DNA from: a virus
IMG/VR virus record: IMGVR_UViG_3300029319_000107
Coordinates: 1 to 44,568 of that record
Strand: one strand, 5' to 3'
Length of the DNA: 44,568 nucleotides
Every line of letters begins with the position of its first letter. Position 1 is the stretch's first letter. The notes below the pieces were generated by a model that saw nothing but the letters and a program-made list of their open reading frames with translations, did not search any database and was not told where the DNA came from. Both the position numbers and the translations under genes were made by a program. Of the stretch, positions 1-5,806 are shown one piece after another.

Positions 1-112
1 ACGACCACTCGACGGTCGCCGGTCGCTGGCGATCCTTGATCCAGACTCGGGTACACCAGCGCGGTCCCTCGGTCGGGTAGACGGACGAGGCGAGTGCTTT
101 GATGATGGCCAT
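1..112 (-). CDS. Small unknown protein, truncated by window edge
   Basis: Partial gene: the ATG lies at 112-110 and the frame is open to the left edge, giving 37 codons beginning MAIIKALASSVYPTEGPRW. An AAGGAG ribosome site sits a few bases upstream, preceded by a hairpin and a sigma70-like promoter as for the neighbouring early genes. That leader shows it is a real gene although the product is not recognisable. The C terminus is missing. No domain can be assigned. Confidence 0.65.
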   Translation of the reverse strand, partial: MAIIKALASSVYPTEGPRWCTRVWIKDRQRPATVEWS

Positions 113-126
113 GGTGGGGCTCCTTG

Positions 127-144
127 GTCGGCGGCATTGCCGAC
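127..144 (-). promoter_or_regulatory. 5'-end leader hairpin, AATGCC loop
   Basis: On the minus strand GTCGGC and GCCGAC pair around the hexaloop AATGCC. The hairpin starts 6 bases after the -10 element, so close to the predicted transcript start, and is followed one base later by AAGGAG. It is one of seven such leaders in this window. Confidence 0.7.
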
Positions 145-150
145 ACCCGG

Positions 151-178
151 ATGGTACCAGATTGTCCCGCCGGGTCAA
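151..178 (-). promoter_or_regulatory. Sigma70-like promoter
   Basis: On the minus strand TTGACC, a 16-base spacer and TACCAT. It lies directly after the terminator of the preceding gene and drives the truncated left-edge gene. Confidence 0.7.
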
Positions 179-206
179 CAACAACGCCCGGCGGTGGTGC
201 CGGGCG
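176..206 (-). terminator. Hairpin terminator after gene at 238-528
   Basis: Reading the minus strand, CGCCCGGC and GCCGGGCG form a perfect 8-bp stem around a 6-base loop, followed by TTGTTGTTG. The T-rich tail runs straight into the next -35 element. The tail is interrupted by G, so termination efficiency is uncertain. Confidence 0.6.
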
Positions 207-237
207 TCGCTGCGTGCTTCGGGTTGTCGTCGGCCGG

Positions 238-528
238 TCAGGCGATCCAGTCGTCGGCGATCTCCTCGCGGACCTTGTCGCCGCGGCCGTTGAACGTCAG
301 CCGGACGATGGCGACGCGCACCGCCGTCTCATCCTCCCGCCACCGGCCCGCCTCTGCGCTGGCCTGCCATTCGTGATCGGTCGCGTAGTTGCGGACGCGC
401 GGGCGGCCGTCGAACCAGCCGGACACGATGTAGCGGGTGCTTTCGTCCGGCGCGGGGTCGGGCTCGGCACCGGCTCGCGTCTCGTCGCGGATCGGGTCGA
501 TGTCGTGGTCTGCGTCTCGCTGTGCCAT
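238..528 (-). CDS. Small acidic early protein, unknown function
   Basis: Encodes 96 residues starting MAQRDADHDIDPIRDE. The ATG at 528 was chosen because CAAGGAGCCCAACC precedes it; the longer open frame upstream lacks a ribosome site and would consume the leader hairpin. The N-terminal third is polar and Asp/Arg-rich. The rest (from about YIVSGWFDGRPRVRNY) looks like a compact beta-rich domain. It has its own promoter, leader hairpin and terminator. It belongs to the set of small early genes likely to act on the host, but no family is recognised. Confidence 0.7.
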   Translation of the reverse strand: MAQRDADHDIDPIRDETRAGAEPDPAPDESTRYIVSGWFDGRPRVRNYATDHEWQASAEAGRWREDETAVRVAIVRLTFNGRGDKVREEIADDWIA

Positions 529-547
529 GGTTGGGCTCCTTGATGTG

Positions 548-565
548 GTCGGCACCATTGCCGCC
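548..565 (-). promoter_or_regulatory. 5'-end leader hairpin, AATGGT loop
   Basis: On the minus strand GGCGGC pairs with GCCGAC (one G-A mismatch) around the hexaloop AATGGT. It begins 6 bases after the -10 element and AAGGAG follows six bases after the stem. Confidence 0.65.
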
Positions 566-571
566 GGGGGG

Positions 572-600
572 ATCATCGGTCATCGAGCCGTCCGTGTCCA
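572..600 (-). promoter_or_regulatory. Sigma70-like promoter
   Basis: On the minus strand TGGACA, a 17-base spacer and GATGAT. It is weaker than the other early promoters but sits at the same distance from its leader hairpin. Confidence 0.5.
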
Positions 601-659
601 GTCGTTCCCGGAGATTCCCGGGCGACGCCGGCGGGGCCGGCTCGTTCCTGGCGTTGGCC

Positions 660-695
660 AACGACAACCGCCCGCCCCCGTGGAGGGACGAGCGG
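660..695 (-). terminator. Hairpin terminator after gene at 719-1405
   Basis: On the minus strand CCGCTCGTCCC pairs with GGGGCGGGCGG (11 bp including two G-T wobbles) around a 6-base loop, followed by TTGTCGTT. It has the same layout as the terminator at 176-206. Confidence 0.55.
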
Positions 696-718
696 CGTCG
701 GTTCAGAAGGGGCCGGTG

Positions 719-1405
719 TCAGGAATGCGTGGAGCCGTCGGGCTCGATGCCGAGGAGCATCCGCGCCCCGGTCTCGTTGGATCGCACCTCGACCATGAGG
801 GCCGGGTCGGATCCGACGGACGGCATGAGCGGGCCGACGTGGTCCCAACGCTTGCGGAGTCGCCCGTACGCTCGCACCTGCTCGTCCGTCGGGTCCACGC
901 CGGGGGCGAAGGGCTCCATGCCGTCGCAGCCGTCGGCGACCGAGAGATCGGCCAGCAGCGAGAGAACCGCCGCGATCTGCCGGTAGAACCGCGGATCGTC
1001 CGACCATTCGACCGCCCGGCGGTTCGCCTCGGCCGCAGACTCCCGGAGTTCTTCCGGGGTGTTGCGGACGGCGGTATGGGTGTCCGGATGAGACCGGACG
1101 ATCGACGCAGCCGCGCCGAGAACGCTAGCCGTCTCGACCATCGGCCAGCCGTACCCGGCGAGGACCTGATGGTAGCAGGACGCCACCCGGCGGCCGTCCG
1201 CGGCGGTCTGCTCGTGGAAGCAGACGTTGACCGGGCCGACGCCCGGACGGTCCACCTCGACCACCTCGTCGGTCCAGCGGCCGCACCGGTTGCAGGGCAT
1301 CCCGTCGGGCTGCTCCTGCTCGTCGAGCGGGTGCGTGTCGTTCCACGCCCTCCGCTCTTCGAGGTACTGGGCGGCTGCTCGCTGCTGTCGGATCTGGTCA
1401 TCCAT
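719..1405 (-). CDS. Early protein with CxxC motif, unknown function
   Basis: Encodes 228 residues. The start at 1405 is set by an 8-base overlap with the end of the upstream gene (ATGGATGA), typical of translational coupling. Residues about 36-39 are CNRC and further Cys/His residues follow (VCFHE, SCYHQ), so a small zinc-binding site near the N terminus is plausible. The remainder is a charged alpha-helical domain. It is the second gene of a two-gene operon with 1398-1805. Function is not recognised; a nucleic-acid or protein binding role is only inferred from the Cys pattern. Confidence 0.7.
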   Translation of the reverse strand: MDDQIRQQRAAAQYLEERRAWNDTHPLDEQEQPDGMPCNRCGRWTDEVVEVDRPGVGPVNVCFHEQTAADGRRVASCYHQVLAGYGWPMVETASVLGAAASIVRSHPDTHTAVRNTPEELRESAAEANRRAVEWSDDPRFYRQIAAVLSLLADLSVADGCDGMEPFAPGVDPTDEQVRAYGRLRKRWDHVGPLMPSVGSDPALMVEVRSNETGARMLLGIEPDGSTHS

Positions 1406-1805
1406 AGACCACCTCCCCGAACAGGGCGATCTGGACGAGGACGTCGGCACCGATGCCGTCGAGGTGGCCGTTCAGGACATCCGCAAGCGCGGCCTTGGTC
1501 GCCCGACGGTCGCCCTCCTTCTCGGCTCGCAGTCCGCGGTCGATGGCGCGGATGAATTCGGGGCGCGTGATCTCGTGGTCCTTGACCGGGTTTCGTTCCT
1601 CGTCCACCTCGCAGAAGATCAGGGCGTAGTCGTCCGTCTGGGCGAACCTGACGATGTCGTCATGGCCCGCGGCGAAGTCGATCATCCAGTAGCCGGGCGT
1701 CATCGACCACGGCCACGCCGTCTCAATGATCTCCTCGATCTGCTGATTCGAGAGGACCGTGAGAGTGTGCAGCGGCGTCTCGTTCTGGGTGGGTGTGTGT
1801 TCCAT
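1398..1805 (-). CDS. Early protein, unknown function
   Basis: Encodes 135 residues beginning MEHTPTQNETPLHTLT. The ATG at 1805 is preceded by CAAGGAGCCCACCG and by a promoter plus leader hairpin, so the longer upstream frame was discarded. The sequence contains WPWSMTPGYWMIDFAAGHDD and RFAQTDDYALIFCEVDEE. These alternating hydrophobic stretches suggest an alpha/beta fold with one beta sheet. It is the first gene of a coupled pair with 719-1405. No family is recognised. Confidence 0.72.
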   Translation of the reverse strand: MEHTPTQNETPLHTLTVLSNQQIEEIIETAWPWSMTPGYWMIDFAAGHDDIVRFAQTDDYALIFCEVDEERNPVKDHEITRPEFIRAIDRGLRAEKEGDRRATKAALADVLNGHLDGIGADVLVQIALFGEVVYG

Positions 1806-1820
1806 CGGTGGGCTCCTTGA

Positions 1821-1836
1821 GCGGGACCATTCCCGC
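1821..1836 (-). promoter_or_regulatory. 5'-end leader hairpin, AATGGT loop
   Basis: On the minus strand GCGGG and CCCGC pair around AATGGT. It begins 8 bases after the -10 element and is followed two bases later by AAGGAG. Confidence 0.75.
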
Positions 1837-1844
1837 CGGTGCCG

Positions 1845-1873
1845 ATCGTACCCGGTGCGTGCCTGGCAGTCAA
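1845..1873 (-). promoter_or_regulatory. Sigma70-like promoter
   Basis: On the minus strand TTGACT, a 17-base spacer and TACGAT. It drives the pair 1398-1805 and 719-1405. Confidence 0.78.
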
Positions 1874-1910
1874 CAACGAAACCGACGACGCCCCACGAGG
1901 GGACGCCGCC
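1874..1910 (-). terminator. Hairpin terminator after gene at 1945-2544
   Basis: On the minus strand GGCGGCG-T-CCCC pairs with GGGGCGTCGTC (11 bp, two wobbles, one bulged T) around TCGT, followed by GGTTTCGTTG, which leads into the next -35 element. Confidence 0.55.
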
Positions 1911-1944
1911 GGGAGCGGGGGGGGGAGTCTGGCCGAGCCCGTGG

Positions 1945-2544
1945 TCAGAGCCCGCCGTCCGCATCGGATGGTCCGATCCAGTCGCCGCCGCTCGCAGCGA
2001 TGGCACGGTTGCGGGGCTCCTCCGCTGCGGCCGTGTCCATGCGTCCCTTCAGGGACATGAACGCAGCGATGCCCGACTCGAAGATCTCGGCCTCGGGCTG
2101 GTCGATCTTCAGGGCCGCGATCCAGTCCTCGCGGAGATCCGAGAAGGACGGGAGATCACGAACCCACGAGTGGACGCCCTTGGAGTCGAGCCGGTAGCCC
2201 TGCGTCTTGTTCTTCATCATGACGATCGCCTCGTTGATGTCCTTCGCCTTGGGGAAGGCGAGACGGACGAAGAACGGAGCATCGAGATCCTCCTCCAGCA
2301 GGAGGAAGAGATCTTCAGGCTTCGGCCGGTCCTTGCCCTTGCGGGGCACGGGGATGGTGGCGATGAGGGAGTGTTCGGTCGGCACCATGCCGAGGGCGGC
2401 AACGGTTGCACCGGGCACGGCCAGCCACGCATGGCCCGGGTCGGTGATCCAGAACCACGGCCGCGTCCGGCCGCTGAGGAGGCAATTGATGTGCATCCGC
2501 TCCGTGTCCTGCTGGATGTAGCCGGTGAGATCGATGTCGTCCAT
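1945..2544 (-). CDS. Early protein, unknown function
   Basis: Encodes 199 residues beginning MDDIDLTGYIQQDTERMH. The ATG at 2544 has AAGGAG upstream (GTCAAGGAGCGCACCACC) and the frame lies behind its own strong promoter. The first 70 residues alternate hydrophobic and polar positions (PWFWITDPGHAWLAVPGATV), suggesting beta strands. The middle is charged, with LFLLLEEDLDAPFFVRLAF. The C-terminal 40 residues are Ala/Glu/Gly-rich and probably disordered. It is monocistronic, and no family is recognised. Confidence 0.72.
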   Translation of the reverse strand: MDDIDLTGYIQQDTERMHINCLLSGRTRPWFWITDPGHAWLAVPGATVAALGMVPTEHSLIATIPVPRKGKDRPKPEDLFLLLEEDLDAPFFVRLAFPKAKDINEAIVMMKNKTQGYRLDSKGVHSWVRDLPSFSDLREDWIAALKIDQPEAEIFESGIAAFMSLKGRMDTAAAEEPRNRAIAASGGDWIGPSDADGGL

Positions 2545-2572
2545 GGTGGTGCGCTCCTTGACGCTGTGAAGA

Positions 2573-2604
2573 GGGGAGCGACGGAAGAGTTCCCGCCGCT
2601 CCCC
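2573..2604 (-). promoter_or_regulatory. Long 5' leader hairpin, divergent type
   Basis: On the minus strand GGGGAGCG and CGCTCCCC form an 8-bp stem enclosing an inner CGG/CCG helix with a GAACTCTT loop. It occupies the place of the AATGGT-type leader hairpins but starts one base after the -10 element and lacks their loop. Confidence 0.5.
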
Positions 2605-2605
2605 G

Positions 2606-2633
2606 ATGATACCCGGCGTGCCTGGTGTGTCAA
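2606..2633 (-). promoter_or_regulatory. Sigma70-like promoter
   Basis: On the minus strand TTGACA, a 16-base spacer and TATCAT, close to consensus. It drives the gene at 1945-2544. Confidence 0.8.
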
Positions 2634-2652
2634 CACCGAGGCCGAAGAATCC

Positions 2653-3069
2653 TCACGGCTCCCCGTGCCGGTCCTCCCACCCAAGGTCTGGCAGGTCGTC
2701 GCCGCCCGGCGGCATGTCGTCCTCGTCGGGAAGGTGGGCGACCACCTCCTCGACGGGCCGGTGCGTGGTGCCCTCGATGGGGGCGGTAATCTGCTTGAGA
2801 TCGTCTGGGAGCCGGTCGTAGAACCCGGGCGACGGATTGCCGATCCAGAACCGGCAAGACGAGCCCTCAAGAACCGAGCCGGGCTCGTAGTCGCGGTGCC
2901 CGTAGAGGGCGATCTCCTCCGAGGCGTACGTCTCGCCCCGCTCCTTCTCCAGCGTAAAATCGGCCTTACCGTCGTACCGCTGCTCGCCGAAGAGATCCCG
3001 ATACCGCTCCGCCTCGTGAACGATGCCCCGCATACGGGCGATCAGGTCGTCGTCGTTGTCGTGCTTCAT
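2653..3069 (-). CDS. Early acidic protein, unknown function
   Basis: Encodes 138 residues beginning MKHDNDDDLIARMRGIVHEA. Start and upstream stop overlap as ATGA, and GAGGAGGTGCGACG provides a strong ribosome site. A helical N terminus is followed by a segment with FWIGNPSPGFYDRLPDDL, and the tail is Asp/Glu/Pro/Gly-rich. It is the last gene of a three-gene operon (3241-3513, 3066-3248, 2653-3069). No family is recognised. Confidence 0.7.
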   Translation of the reverse strand: MKHDNDDDLIARMRGIVHEAERYRDLFGEQRYDGKADFTLEKERGETYASEEIALYGHRDYEPGSVLEGSSCRFWIGNPSPGFYDRLPDDLKQITAPIEGTTHRPVEEVVAHLPDEDDMPPGGDDLPDLGWEDRHGEP

Positions 3070-3248
3070 CGTCGCACCTCCTCAATGCGTGCTTCGTAGA
3101 TGGCTGCCGCGTCGTCGAGAATCGCGAGCAGCGCGTCCTTGTCGCGTCGTGTCATGGCCCAGCGGTTGCGGCTGGGCTGCTCGTCCGGATCCATTTCTGC
3201 CACCCGCTGCCGGGCCTGTCGAATGAGATCGAGCGTCACCTCAGGCAT
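3066..3248 (-). CDS. Small helical early protein
   Basis: Encodes 60 residues (MPEVTLDLIRQARQRVAEMD at the start). It overlaps the upstream gene by 8 bases (ATGCCTGA) and the downstream gene by ATGA. It is predicted all-helical and highly charged, with two amphipathic helices separated by a short RNRWAMTRRD linker. This could be a small helix-hairpin protein, but no family is recognised. Confidence 0.6.
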   Translation of the reverse strand: MPEVTLDLIRQARQRVAEMDPDEQPSRNRWAMTRRDKDALLAILDDAAAIYEARIEEVRR

Positions 3249-3513
3249 CCTCGTCCTCCTCCTCTGGGGCCTCGTAATTCGCCTCGAAGGCGTCCGTGCA
3301 TACGGCCGCTCCGTGGTCGTCCATGTAGTCCTGAAAAATGGCTTCGCTGTCGTTGTGGATCTGGTCCTTGAGTTCCTCTTCGATCGTGTCGGTTAGGCCC
3401 TCAGGCCACCCCGCAGCAGGCTTCTCGATGTTGAGCCGATCCGCGATCGCGTCGCAGAGTTCTTCCCCCTTCCCCCAGCAGAACAGGCGAAGGTCTGATT
3501 CGATATTCGTCAT
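3241..3513 (-). CDS. Early acidic protein, unknown function
   Basis: Encodes 90 residues beginning MTNIESDLRLFCWGKGEEL. The ATG at 3513 is preceded by CAAGGAGCCCGTTG and by promoter plus leader hairpin. The C terminus is strongly acidic (EAPEEEDEDA). It is first in the three-gene operon that continues to 2653. A small helical protein with an acidic tail could be a DNA-mimic or adaptor, but nothing in the sequence proves this. Confidence 0.65.
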   Translation of the reverse strand: MTNIESDLRLFCWGKGEELCDAIADRLNIEKPAAGWPEGLTDTIEEELKDQIHNDSEAIFQDYMDDHGAAVCTDAFEANYEAPEEEDEDA

Positions 3514-3532
3514 CAACGGGCTCCTTGATTTG

Positions 3533-3548
3533 CCGGGGCCATTCCCGG
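3533..3548 (-). promoter_or_regulatory. 5'-end leader hairpin, AATGGC loop
   Basis: On the minus strand CCGGG and CCCGG pair around AATGGC, 8 bases after the -10 element. AAGGAG follows six bases beyond the stem. Confidence 0.72.
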
Positions 3549-3556
3549 ACATGCAC

Positions 3557-3585
3557 AAGATAGCCGCCCCGTGCCTGGCTGTCAA
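3557..3585 (-). promoter_or_regulatory. Sigma70-like promoter
   Basis: On the minus strand TTGACA, a 17-base spacer and TATCTT. The -35 element abuts the T-tail of the preceding terminator. Confidence 0.82.
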
Positions 3586-3623
3586 CAAAAAGCCCCGGAC
3601 ACCCTGTGGGACGGGTGCCGGGG
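3586..3623 (-). terminator. Rho-independent terminator after gene at 3646-4020
   Basis: On the minus strand GGGTGTCCGGGG-type arms form an 11-bp GC stem with one bulge around an 8-base loop, followed by CTTTTTG. It ends the operon 4568-3646 and runs directly into the next promoter. Confidence 0.8.
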
Positions 3624-3645
3624 CCTGTCAAGGAGTGTCGTCGGT

Positions 3646-4020
3646 TCAGCAGTCCGCGGGGCCGACCTGCTCGTCTTCCTCGTCACGATCGAAGTGTGGG
3701 GCCAGCCGTCGAGCGTGCCCCTCGGCCATGACCAGCCCGGCCTCGTCGCCCTGCGCGATCGCGTCGGAGACGGTCCACAAAGAACCCGCCCAGTCGCGTG
3801 CGTTCTTCCCCTCGAACCACGCGCGACCCATTGCCGCCTGCTGGCACGCTGTGACAGAGACCAGCAGCCATTCGAGGCATTCGTCGATGTTGACCGGCCG
3901 CTCGCCGTCCTCGCCGTCAGGCGGGACATCGAGATGCTTCGCCACCTTTGGGTCGATGTCATCCGCGAGAAGCAGAACCACAGAGATCATTTCCCGGATC
4001 TTCTCCTCGTTGCTGGTCAT
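3646..4020 (-). CDS. Early protein sharing an IDEC motif with its neighbour
   Basis: Encodes 124 residues beginning MTSNEEKIREMISVVLLLAD. The start overlaps the upstream stop as ATGA (4020-4017). The segment PVNIDECLEWLLVSVTA resembles PFHIDECTNALYSVLHSA in the adjacent upstream protein, suggesting a shared small helical module. The C terminus is acidic with a single terminal Cys. Coupled to 4017-4568; no family is recognised. Confidence 0.7.
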   Translation of the reverse strand: MTSNEEKIREMISVVLLLADDIDPKVAKHLDVPPDGEDGERPVNIDECLEWLLVSVTACQQAAMGRAWFEGKNARDWAGSLWTVSDAIAQGDEAGLVMAEGHARRLAPHFDRDEEDEQVGPADC

Positions 4021-4568
4021 CGGCTCGCCTCCTGATCTCGAAACGCAGCGAGGCTCTTCTTGATCCGCCCCGCGATCCATTTCGCGATCTTCGCGTGTGC
4101 TTCGGGTTGGTGGGGATGCTCCTCCGTTGCGCTGTGAAGCACGGAGTAAAGAGCGTTCGTGCATTCGTCGATGTGGAACGGCTCTTCCGCTCCGACTTCG
4201 TCGGTCCGCGAAAACGCGATTGTCACGGACGTGGTGTTGTCCGCGCCCTCGTTGCGAAGTTGACACACAGTGAAATGCACGAGAATCGTGTATTCATCCT
4301 CGCTGTTGGTCGCGATAGCGAAGGGGAACGTGATCAGTTCTGCGATCGGCCCCGTCTCGCCCGCCCCGTGGGCGGGTTCGATCGCCTGAATTCGATCGAT
4401 GATTCCCTCGCAGAACATGCCCCCGAACGCGATCCGGAGAACACTGGAGAAGATCCTGTGGAACTGCCTTTGAGACTCGCTGGCCTTGCCGAGATCGTGA
4501 CTCATATCTCGGATGTGTTCGCTGTTGGTCCCGAGATGCCGTTCTTGTGTGTGCTTGATTCGCACCAT
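4017..4568 (-). CDS. Early protein, unknown function
   Basis: Encodes 183 residues beginning MVRIKHTQERHLGTNSEH. The ATG at 4568 has AAGGAG six bases upstream (CCCAAGGAGTACGAC); the longer upstream frame would include the leader hairpin and was rejected. The middle contains ITFPFAIATNSEDEYTILVH, a probable beta hairpin. A helical C-terminal part carries the IDEC motif shared with 3646-4020. It is the first gene of a two-gene operon transcribed away from the plus-strand operon at 4717. Confidence 0.72.
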   Translation of the reverse strand: MVRIKHTQERHLGTNSEHIRDMSHDLGKASESQRQFHRIFSSVLRIAFGGMFCEGIIDRIQAIEPAHGAGETGPIAELITFPFAIATNSEDEYTILVHFTVCQLRNEGADNTTSVTIAFSRTDEVGAEEPFHIDECTNALYSVLHSATEEHPHQPEAHAKIAKWIAGRIKKSLAAFRDQEASR

Positions 4569-4586
4569 GTCGTACTCCTTGGGTAG

Positions 4587-4604
4587 GCCGGGCTCATTCC
4601 CGGC
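4587..4604 (-). promoter_or_regulatory. 5'-end leader hairpin, AATGAG loop
   Basis: On the minus strand GCCGGG and CCCGGC form a perfect 6-bp stem around AATGAG, 6 bases after the -10 element and six bases before AAGGAG. Confidence 0.75.
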
Positions 4605-4610
4605 ACGAAG

Positions 4611-4639
4611 AAGATACCACGGCTTTCCCGGGGTGTCAA
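4611..4639 (-). promoter_or_regulatory. Sigma70-like promoter, left arm of divergent pair
   Basis: On the minus strand TTGACA, a 17-base spacer and TATCTT. Its -35 element is one base from the -35 of the plus-strand promoter at 4641-4669, so the two form a back-to-back control region. Confidence 0.85.
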
Positions 4640-4640
4640 C

Positions 4641-4669
4641 TGGACAACGTGGCAATCTTCGGATATACT
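4641..4669 (+). promoter_or_regulatory. Sigma70-like promoter, right arm of divergent pair
   Basis: TGGACA, a 17-base spacer and TATACT. It drives the plus-strand operon 4717-5738. Confidence 0.82.
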
Positions 4670-4676
4670 TGGGATC

Positions 4677-4694
4677 GCCCGGAATGGTCCGGGC
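4677..4694 (+). promoter_or_regulatory. 5'-end leader hairpin, AATGGT loop
   Basis: GCCCGG and CCGGGC form a perfect 6-bp stem around AATGGT, 7 bases after the -10 element. AAGGAG follows eight bases later. This is the only plus-strand copy. Confidence 0.78.
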
Positions 4695-4716
4695 CTTGAA
4701 TCAAGGAGCCAGAAAC

Positions 4717-4974
4717 ATGGAAGCCAGAGCGACCAGCGATGATTTGCTGAGCCTGCCCGAACGTGTGGTAGATTTCTTCGCCCAAGTGACACCGAAGACC
4801 GGCAACGCTTGGTCTACGGTGGACGATAAGAGATGCGACCTGTACCGGAGTGCATTGCAAGACTTCGGGGTGTTCCGGGTGCCTCTGATGACTCGCAGGA
4901 TCAACGGATGGTGGTATCTTGCTGTGGATGTGCAGGGGCGTGAATTCTACGTCGTCGCCCCGAATTCTTGTTAA
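4717..4974 (+). CDS. Small early protein, unknown function
   Basis: Encodes 85 residues beginning MEARATSDDLLSLPERVVDF. The ATG at 4717 follows CAAGGAGCCAGAAAC; an in-frame ATG inside the leader hairpin loop is not favoured because it has no ribosome site. The C-terminal half (FRVPLMTRRINGWWYLAVDV) looks beta-rich. First gene of a plus-strand operon that also encodes an HTH regulator. No family is recognised. Confidence 0.7.
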   Translation: MEARATSDDLLSLPERVVDFFAQVTPKTGNAWSTVDDKRCDLYRSALQDFGVFRVPLMTRRINGWWYLAVDVQGREFYVVAPNSC

Positions 4975-4982
4975 ACCACGGG

Positions 4983-5016
4983 GGGGCCGGGGTCTGAATC
5001 CACCGCCCCGGTCCCC
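4983..5016 (+). promoter_or_regulatory. GC-rich intercistronic hairpin
   Basis: GGGGCCGGGG pairs with CCCCGGTCCCC (one bulged T or A by strand) around a 13-base loop, between the stop at 4974 and the next start at 5037. There is no T-run, so it is more likely an RNA processing or stability element than a terminator. Confidence 0.5.
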
Positions 5017-5036
5017 GAATTTCAAAGGACCAAACC

Positions 5037-5255
5037 ATGAACGACCGATTCATCCCGATTTCCTCTGTGCCCGAATACGTCTCCGAGAAGACGGGTGGCG
5101 TGATCAAGAGAACCGTAAAGACCGTGCGCGAATGGGCGTCGAAGGGTTTGATTCGAAGCAAGAAGGTGGTGGGCAGCGTGCTTGTGGACTTGGATAGCGT
5201 GGACAAGCTTCTTGAAGGAGAAGAACAGAATGCAGGTGATATTGACGGACGGTGA
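5037..5255 (+). CDS. Excisionase/MerR-like DNA-binding protein
   Basis: Encodes 72 residues. Residues about 20-60 (GVIKRTVKTVREWASKGLIR then a V-V-G-S-V-L-V-D strand pair and a final helix) match the small winged-helix pattern of AlpA, excisionase and MerR N-terminal domains: helix-turn-helix ending in WASKGLI followed by a beta wing. AAAGGA lies upstream of the ATG. It is a probable transcription regulator, placed beside the divergent promoter pair at 4611-4669 which it could control. No integrase is seen, so a role in excision is not supported. Confidence 0.75.
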   Translation: MNDRFIPISSVPEYVSEKTGGVIKRTVKTVREWASKGLIRSKKVVGSVLVDLDSVDKLLEGEEQNAGDIDGR

Positions 5256-5463
5256 CCAGTGGTTTGAGCTGAAAGATGCGAAGTTGATTACTGTCGAGAA
5301 CAGCGAATTCGAAAGGCTTTTGGGTGGTGTGAGTGCCGATGAGATAACGGCAATCGATGTGGTTTCGTTCCAGACAACCCAGCAGTGTCCCGGATGCGGT
5401 TCGATACACGGGGCGTGCGAGAACGCCTCTTGCGTGCGAGAAGACCCGAGGAGCCTTTCGTGA
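5230..5463 (+). CDS. Small protein with Cys-rich C terminus
   Basis: Encodes 77 residues beginning MQVILTDGDQWFELKDA. The start overlaps the upstream gene end and has AAGGAG about 9 bases before it. The C-terminal region has CPGCGSIHGACENASC, four Cys plus one His spaced as for a small zinc-binding knuckle. The stop overlaps the next start as TGATG. Function unknown; nucleic-acid or protein binding is inferred only from the Cys pattern. Confidence 0.7.
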   Translation: MQVILTDGDQWFELKDAKLITVENSEFERLLGGVSADEITAIDVVSFQTTQQCPGCGSIHGACENASCVREDPRSLS

Positions 5464-5738
5464 TGGCCGAGATGATGGAAGCGAAGATGAACGTGGAGAT
5501 CAGCTACAAGAGAGATGAACCCCACGCCTCACACGGACGCGAATTCAAGATCACCTATTACGACGTTGGGGTGCTTCTGTTGCCTGAGAGCAGTCCTACC
5601 GAGGACTACACCAAAGACGAGATCGTCAAGATGGTCTTTGAACACTCAGCAAGCGCAAGCATCATGGCGACAGCTGGATGGCAAATCGACAAGGTCGAAG
5701 TTACTGATTATGATGTGACAGGCCACGACGAATACTGA
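5463..5738 (+). CDS. Small protein, unknown function
   Basis: Encodes 91 residues beginning MAEMMEAKMNVEISYKRDE. TGATG coupling with the upstream stop sets the start at 5463. An alternation of strand-like (FKITYYDVGVLLLP) and helix-like (KDEIVKMVFEHSASASIMAT) segments ending in KVEVTDYDVTGHDEY suggests a compact alpha/beta fold. Last gene of the plus-strand operon; a strong terminator follows 23 bases after the stop. No family is recognised. Confidence 0.7.
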   Translation: MAEMMEAKMNVEISYKRDEPHASHGREFKITYYDVGVLLLPESSPTEDYTKDEIVKMVFEHSASASIMATAGWQIDKVEVTDYDVTGHDEY

Positions 5739-5760
5739 CCGACAAGACATCTCTTTCGTC

Positions 5761-5802
5761 CGCTCTCCCGGTTCTGGTTCATGGCCGGGGGAGCGTTTTT
5801 TT
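5761..5802 (+). terminator. Rho-independent terminator of plus-strand operon
   Basis: CGCTCTCCCGG pairs with CCGGGGGAGCG (11 bp, one wobble) around a 13-base loop, followed by seven T. It has no T-run on the minus strand, so it acts only rightward and stops readthrough into the resolvase gene. Confidence 0.9.
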
Positions 5803-5806
5803 GCGC

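Noticed and set aside
437-1555. 372-codon plus-strand open frame
   Set aside because: It is antisense to three minus-strand genes with promoters and ribosome sites; GC-rich DNA commonly leaves such frames open.
4677-4720. ATG in the hairpin loop as a leader-peptide or alternative start
   Set aside because: It is in frame with the gene only in some copies (4684 and the copy before 528) and out of frame in others, and no ribosome site precedes it.
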